A stretch of 64,000 nt of DNA from MGBC108787 sp964430695. Lineage in GTDB: Bacteria; Bacillota_I; Bacilli_A; RF39; UBA660. This document shows, in pieces, positions 60,815 through 64,000 of this stretch. The notes under the pieces are model-generated. The model searched no databases. It was not told where the DNA came from and saw only the letters and a program-made list of their open reading frames with translations. The stretch spans positions 1-64,000 of the forward strand of contig CAYSFO010000001.1 in assembly GCA_964430695.1 (NCBI GenBank), in the 5' to 3' direction. The stretch's first letter is position 1, and each line of letters starts with the position of its first letter. Both the position numbers and the translations under genes were made by a program.

Positions 60815-62557
60815 TTAATCTTCTAAAACAGCTTTAATTCTTCTTACACCTGCACTACTTGCCTCTTCTTTTTTAATTCTAAAATGACCTAACTCACTCG
60901 TATTTTTTACATGTGGTCCACCACATAATTCTTTTGAAATATCTCCAATACTATACACAGTTACAATATCAGGATATTTTTCAATAAACATACATTCAGC
61001 ACCAGACTTGATTGCATCTTCTTTAGGCATTTCTTCTACAACGACGTCTAATCCATCCGTAATCCATCTATTAACCAAATCTTCTGCTTGTTTTTTCTCT
61101 TCCTCACTTAATTTATGATCACAGCTAAAGTCAAAACGCATACGTTCATCTGTAATATTTGACCCTTTTTGATGAACATCAGGACCAACAACAACTTTTA
61201 AAGCTGCATTTAATAAATGGGTTGCTGTATGATATTTTGTTTCGATTTCTCCATTTCCAGCAAGACCACCTTTAAATTTTCCAGCAGATGCGGTTCTAGA
61301 TAATTCTTGATGTTCTTTGAATTTTTGCTTAAATCCTTCCTCATCCACCTTTAATCCACGTTCATTGGCTAACTCAATAGTAAGTTCAATTGGAAATCCA
61401 TACGTATCAAATAAATGGAAAGCAGTTGTTCCATCAATATTTTCACATTCTTTCGTTACACGATTAAATTCTTTTAATCCTTTTTCAAGTGTTCTATTAA
61501 ATTTTACCTTTTCATTAGCAAGTACTTCTAATGAAATCTTGCCATTTGTTTCTAATTCTTGATAATAGTTTTTAAATTTATCAATAATAAGGCTTGCTAT
61601 TTGTTGTTCCCATGGAGAATTCATATCGATTCCTAAACTCTTTGCATGACGAATGGCTCTTCTAATTAATCTTCTTAAGATATAGCCTTGATCTGTATTA
61701 CTTGGTTTAATTCCAGCAGAATCGGCACTGATAAATACAGCGGTTCTTAAATGATCTGCAATAATACGCATACTTTTTTCATTTCCTTCATAAGGAAGAT
61801 TTGCTATAGAAGAAATAAGATCAATAACATCTTTCCAAAGACTAGAAGCATAATTATCATTTACTCCTTCTAATATCGCAGTGGTTCTTTCTACACCCAT
61901 ACCTGTATCGACATTCTTATGAGGAAGCTCTTCTACAGTGCCATCTTCATGTTTTACATACCCCATAAATACATCATTCCAGATTTCAACCCATCTTTCA
62001 TCTTTAGGATCAAAAACTTCAGGAATAGGATCATTACTTCGCCAGTAAAACATTTCTGTATCTCCCCCGCAAGGTCCAGTTTCTCCAGCTATCCAAAAGT
62101 TATCTTCTAGTTTAGCAATTCTTTCTTCTTTGATTCCAAGACTTTTCCAAACGTTATATGCTTCTTCATCAAAAGGAATAAATTCGTTTCCTGAAAATAC
62201 AGTTACAGCGAGTCTTTCTACGGGAATATGTAATACTGTTGTTAAAAATTCATAACTCCATGTAATCGCATCTTTTTTAAAGTAATCTCCTAAACTCCAA
62301 TTCCCTAGCATTTCAAAGAAAGTATGATGATATGTATCCCCTACTTCATCAATATCATTGGTACGAATACATTTTTGATAATCACACAATCTTTTCCCAT
62401 AAGGATGAGGTTGCCCCATTAAATAAGGAATTATTGGCATCATACCTGCTGTATTAAATAACACCGATGGGTCATTTTCTGGTACCACAGGTGCACTTGG
62501 TATTTGTTTGTGTCCTTTCTCTACAAAAAAATTAATATATAAATCTTTTAAATTCAT
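60815..62557 (-). CDS. alaS: Alanyl-tRNA synthetase, short form
   Basis: A 580-residue synthetase, about 290 shorter than usual. The catalytic domain (NTAGMMPIIPYLMGQPHP, CQKCIRTNDIDEVG-type motifs, GCGGDTEMFYW-like region) and tRNA-recognition domain (RRLIRRAIRHAK) are present. The editing domain retains HTATH and CGGPH zinc ligands. The beta-barrel segment normally ahead of HTATH is replaced by a short SRTASAGKFKGGLAGNGE linker, and the C-terminal C-Ala domain is missing. It ends in a clean stop at VRRIKAVLED, so it is a real short form, not a truncation. It is regulated by the T-box upstream. Confidence 0.93.
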   Translation of the reverse strand: MNLKDLYINFFVEKGHKQIPSAPVVPENDPSVLFNTAGMMPIIPYLMGQPHPYGKRLCDYQKCIRTNDIDEVGDTYHHTFFEMLGNWSLGDYFKKDAITWSYEFLTTVLHIPVERLAVTVFSGNEFIPFDEEAYNVWKSLGIKEERIAKLEDNFWIAGETGPCGGDTEMFYWRSNDPIPEVFDPKDERWVEIWNDVFMGYVKHEDGTVEELPHKNVDTGMGVERTTAILEGVNDNYASSLWKDVIDLISSIANLPYEGNEKSMRIIADHLRTAVFISADSAGIKPSNTDQGYILRRLIRRAIRHAKSLGIDMNSPWEQQIASLIIDKFKNYYQELETNGKISLEVLANEKVKFNRTLEKGLKEFNRVTKECENIDGTTAFHLFDTYGFPIELTIELANERGLKVDEEGFKQKFKEHQELSRTASAGKFKGGLAGNGEIETKYHTATHLLNAALKVVVGPDVHQKGSNITDERMRFDFSCDHKLSEEEKKQAEDLVNRWITDGLDVVVEEMPKEDAIKSGAECMFIEKYPDIVTVYSIGDISKELCGGPHVKNTSELGHFRIKKEEASSAGVRRIKAVLED

Positions 62558-62558
62558 T

Positions 62559-63089
62559 TTATTTCTCTCCTTCTACGATTTGTTTTGCAAGTTCTGTTAA
62601 ATCGTTATTTTCTTTATTTTCTAATTTATAGTCAAATGCAGAATAATTTTCTAATTCTAATTCTGTCTGATGCGTTTTTTCTTCTTCTGTCATATTTTTC
62701 TGACTTTCTTTATTTTTTACTTGAATGGTTATTACATCATATTTGCTATTTTTAATATCTTCAATTTCTTTTTCTAAACGAACGTCGGAAACTACAACTA
62801 AATCATAATAATTTTCATACACTCTGAAATCTTCCAGCATTCTTCTGGTAAAGAAATGTTCATCTTTTAAACCGAATCTTATAAAAGCTCCTAAGTCTTG
62901 TAAAAACTTTCTAGGTTTCTTTTCTCTAGAACCATCATAGCCGATGATTTCTTTCGCGTATAATTTTATATATTTACTATATTCTGTTTGTAACGCCCGT
63001 TTGTTTTTGGTTATGGCATAAGAAACGATTTGTTCTCCCAAATACGTTTTTCCACTTCCAGCTTTGCCAGCTATTAAAATCACTTTCAT
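62559..63089 (-). CDS. P-loop nucleotide-kinase-like protein
   Basis: From MKVILIAGKAGSGKTYLGEQ at 63089 the product is 176 residues. It has Walker A (AGKAGSGKT), a lid-like segment (GSREKKPRKFLQDLGAFIRF) and VVVSDVRLEKEIEDIK, the pattern of phage-type deoxynucleoside monophosphate kinases. It lies between the T-box and alaS with 1 base to the alaS stop-start junction, so it would also respond to charged tRNA. The upstream in-frame extension overlaps the T-box terminator and is rejected. Confidence 0.7.
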   Translation of the reverse strand: MKVILIAGKAGSGKTYLGEQIVSYAITKNKRALQTEYSKYIKLYAKEIIGYDGSREKKPRKFLQDLGAFIRFGLKDEHFFTRRMLEDFRVYENYYDLVVVSDVRLEKEIEDIKNSKYDVITIQVKNKESQKNMTEEEKTHQTELELENYSAFDYKLENKENNDLTELAKQIVEGEK

Positions 63090-63105
63090 ATAACATCCCT
63101 CAATT

Positions 63106-63285
63106 AAAAAATACCACAAAATCACTTATTAAGGAGCAATTCTGCGGTACCATCCTTTATATTACTTAATTTTTGATAACGGAATTACCCGGTTAATCTA
63201 GGATAAGCAGCACTTTTTAAATATTTCTTTATTTGTTTTCCACCTACACAAATTCTCTATAAAATACTCTATTTAAATTTTCTTA
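63106..63285 (-). promoter_or_regulatory. T-box riboswitch (probably tRNA-Ala)
   Basis: On the minus strand the T-box sequence GGATGGTACCGCA lies at 63155-63143. TACCGCAGAA pairs with TTTTGTGGTA before T6 (terminator, 63106-63149), while AAGGA and TCCTT on either side of the T-box make the alternative antiterminator. A Stem I-like region (AGAGAATTTGTG and AGGTGGAAA) lies upstream. The downstream alaS and a GTGCTGCTT stretch near 63207-63215 suggest an alanine GCT specifier, which I infer rather than prove. Confidence 0.8.
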
Positions 63286-63312
63286 TCTTCATCAATTAAT
63301 TTTTAAATATGT

Positions 63313-64000
63313 TTAATTCTTTTGAAAAAAATTATATTTACTTTCTAGGAACTCCCAAATCACTTTTAGAAGAGCAATACAAGGAGTAGCTAAAACCATA
63401 CCTATTATACCAAAGAAATGACTGAAAATCAAAAGTCCAATAATAATTGTAACGGGATGTAATTTCATTGTCTTACTCATAACAATTGGCTGAAGAATAA
63501 AGTTTTCAACACATTGAACAATGACACAGATGATTAAAGTCATAACTCCAATAAATGTACTTTGACTAAATCCTATAACAACAGCAACAGCACCACCAAT
63601 ATAAGGTCCAATATAAGGAATTAAATCGGTAATTCCACAGAATAATCCAAATAACAATGGAGATTGTAAACCTATAATTGCAAATCCGATAGAATCACAA
63701 ACAAATACCATCGTAGCAATTAAGAAAGTGCCATTTACAGTCTTTCTTACTTCCCCACCAATATTATTTAAAAGAACTTGGGCTTCAAACTGACGTTTTT
63801 TTGGTAACATATTCAAGAAATGTTTACTAATGGCATCAAAATCAAACAACATATAAAGTCCAACAAATAAACCAAAAGCAATCGTTGCTAAACTAGAAAA
63901 GAAATTCACTGCCAAATTTAAAAGGGTTGTCGGAAATGTCGTTGTAAAATTCGTAACCCATCCTTCAAGGGTATTCATTACGTTTAAACGTACCGCTTCG
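63313..64000 (-). CDS. AI-2E-family transporter, C-terminal part
   Basis: At least 228 residues; the frame continues past the right edge. Several spans and the motifs TDLIPYIGPYIGG, ILQPIVMSKTMKLHPV and LIFSHFFGIIGMVLATPCIA identify the AI-2E/PerM (YrrI) family. Members export or exchange small molecules or ions, and most substrates are unproven. In Bacillus, yrrI also precedes alaS. The N-terminal 100 or more residues are outside the window. Confidence 0.9.
   Translation of the reverse strand, partial: EAVRLNVMNTLEGWVTNFTTTFPTTLLNLAVNFFSSLATIAFGLFVGLYMLFDFDAISKHFLNMLPKKRQFEAQVLLNNIGGEVRKTVNGTFLIATMVFVCDSIGFAIIGLQSPLLFGLFCGITDLIPYIGPYIGGAVAVVIGFSQSTFIGVMTLIICVIVQCVENFILQPIVMSKTMKLHPVTIIIGLLIFSHFFGIIGMVLATPCIALLKVIWEFLESKYNFFQKN

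Overview
The window is low-GC Firmicutes DNA, most likely from an uncultured gut member of the Bacilli (RF39- or Erysipelotrichia-like). The case rests on strong AT bias, Bacillus-type gene order in several blocks (mraZ-rsmH-ftsL-pbp; ylbD-ylbE; yrzL-yrrK-yrzB-mltG-trmR-trhP; nfo next to a DUF2624 gene), Gram-positive wall, sortase and capsule genes, and TGA behaving as a stop. A run of 100 Ns at 26888-26987 is a scaffold gap inside tandem repeats, which suggests a draft or metagenome assembly.

Positions 1 to about 25145 are one side of an integrative and conjugative element (ICE). From its right end leftward, nearly all on the minus strand, it holds: an unknown gene at the junction; two small unknown genes and two membrane proteins (one VanZ-like); a plus-strand XRE regulator facing a divergent pair; a LysR regulator, a Nudix hydrolase and a Gfo/Idh/MocA oxidoreductase as cargo; a five-copy repeat array; a sigma-like regulator behind a promoter, a 27-codon leader ORF and an attenuator-like terminator; a thioester/SpaA-type surface adhesin with its own sortase; a winged-helix regulator; an OB-fold protein, a resolvase-DUF3846 fusion and SSB; then the type IV secretion core (VirB2-, VirB6-, VirB3- and VirB4-like proteins, a small acidic protein, an M23 wall hydrolase). 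A hairpin-rich candidate oriT at about 2915-3140 separates this from a relaxosome operon (two ribbon-helix-helix-like proteins, two small proteins, a MobL-type relaxase). An alkD-like gene runs off the left edge. No coupling protein or integrase is in view, so the element must continue to the left.

The element has split a SpoVD-like class B penicillin-binding protein right after its SxN motif (junction near 25145). Beyond it the chromosome holds: a repeat protein spanning the gap; a capsule-type Wzz/Wze/Wzb trio without glycosyltransferases; the division cluster mraZ-rsmH-ftsL-pbp with four MraZ boxes; a phosphoesterase; a degenerate ABC exporter; efp; rpmG; a third class B PBP; nfo; a pilin-like protein; a TnpB remnant; ylbE/ylbD; and parE and parC separated by three extra genes, two of phage-antirepressor type (KilA-N and BRO-N).

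The right part holds a large membrane protein under a consensus promoter, the tRNA-modification genes trhP1/trhP2/trmR, mltG, yrzB, ruvX, ireB, a newly recognised candidate type I toxin-antitoxin locus, a GH3 glycosidase, and a T-box-controlled operon of a nucleotide-kinase-like gene and a short-form alaS. An AI-2E-family transporter runs off the right edge. Points most worth a second look are the resolvase-DUF3846 fusion, the attenuator-leader and repeat array in front of the transfer operon, the candidate oriT hairpin cluster, the type I toxin-antitoxin locus, and the related small membrane proteins found both in the element and on the chromosome.
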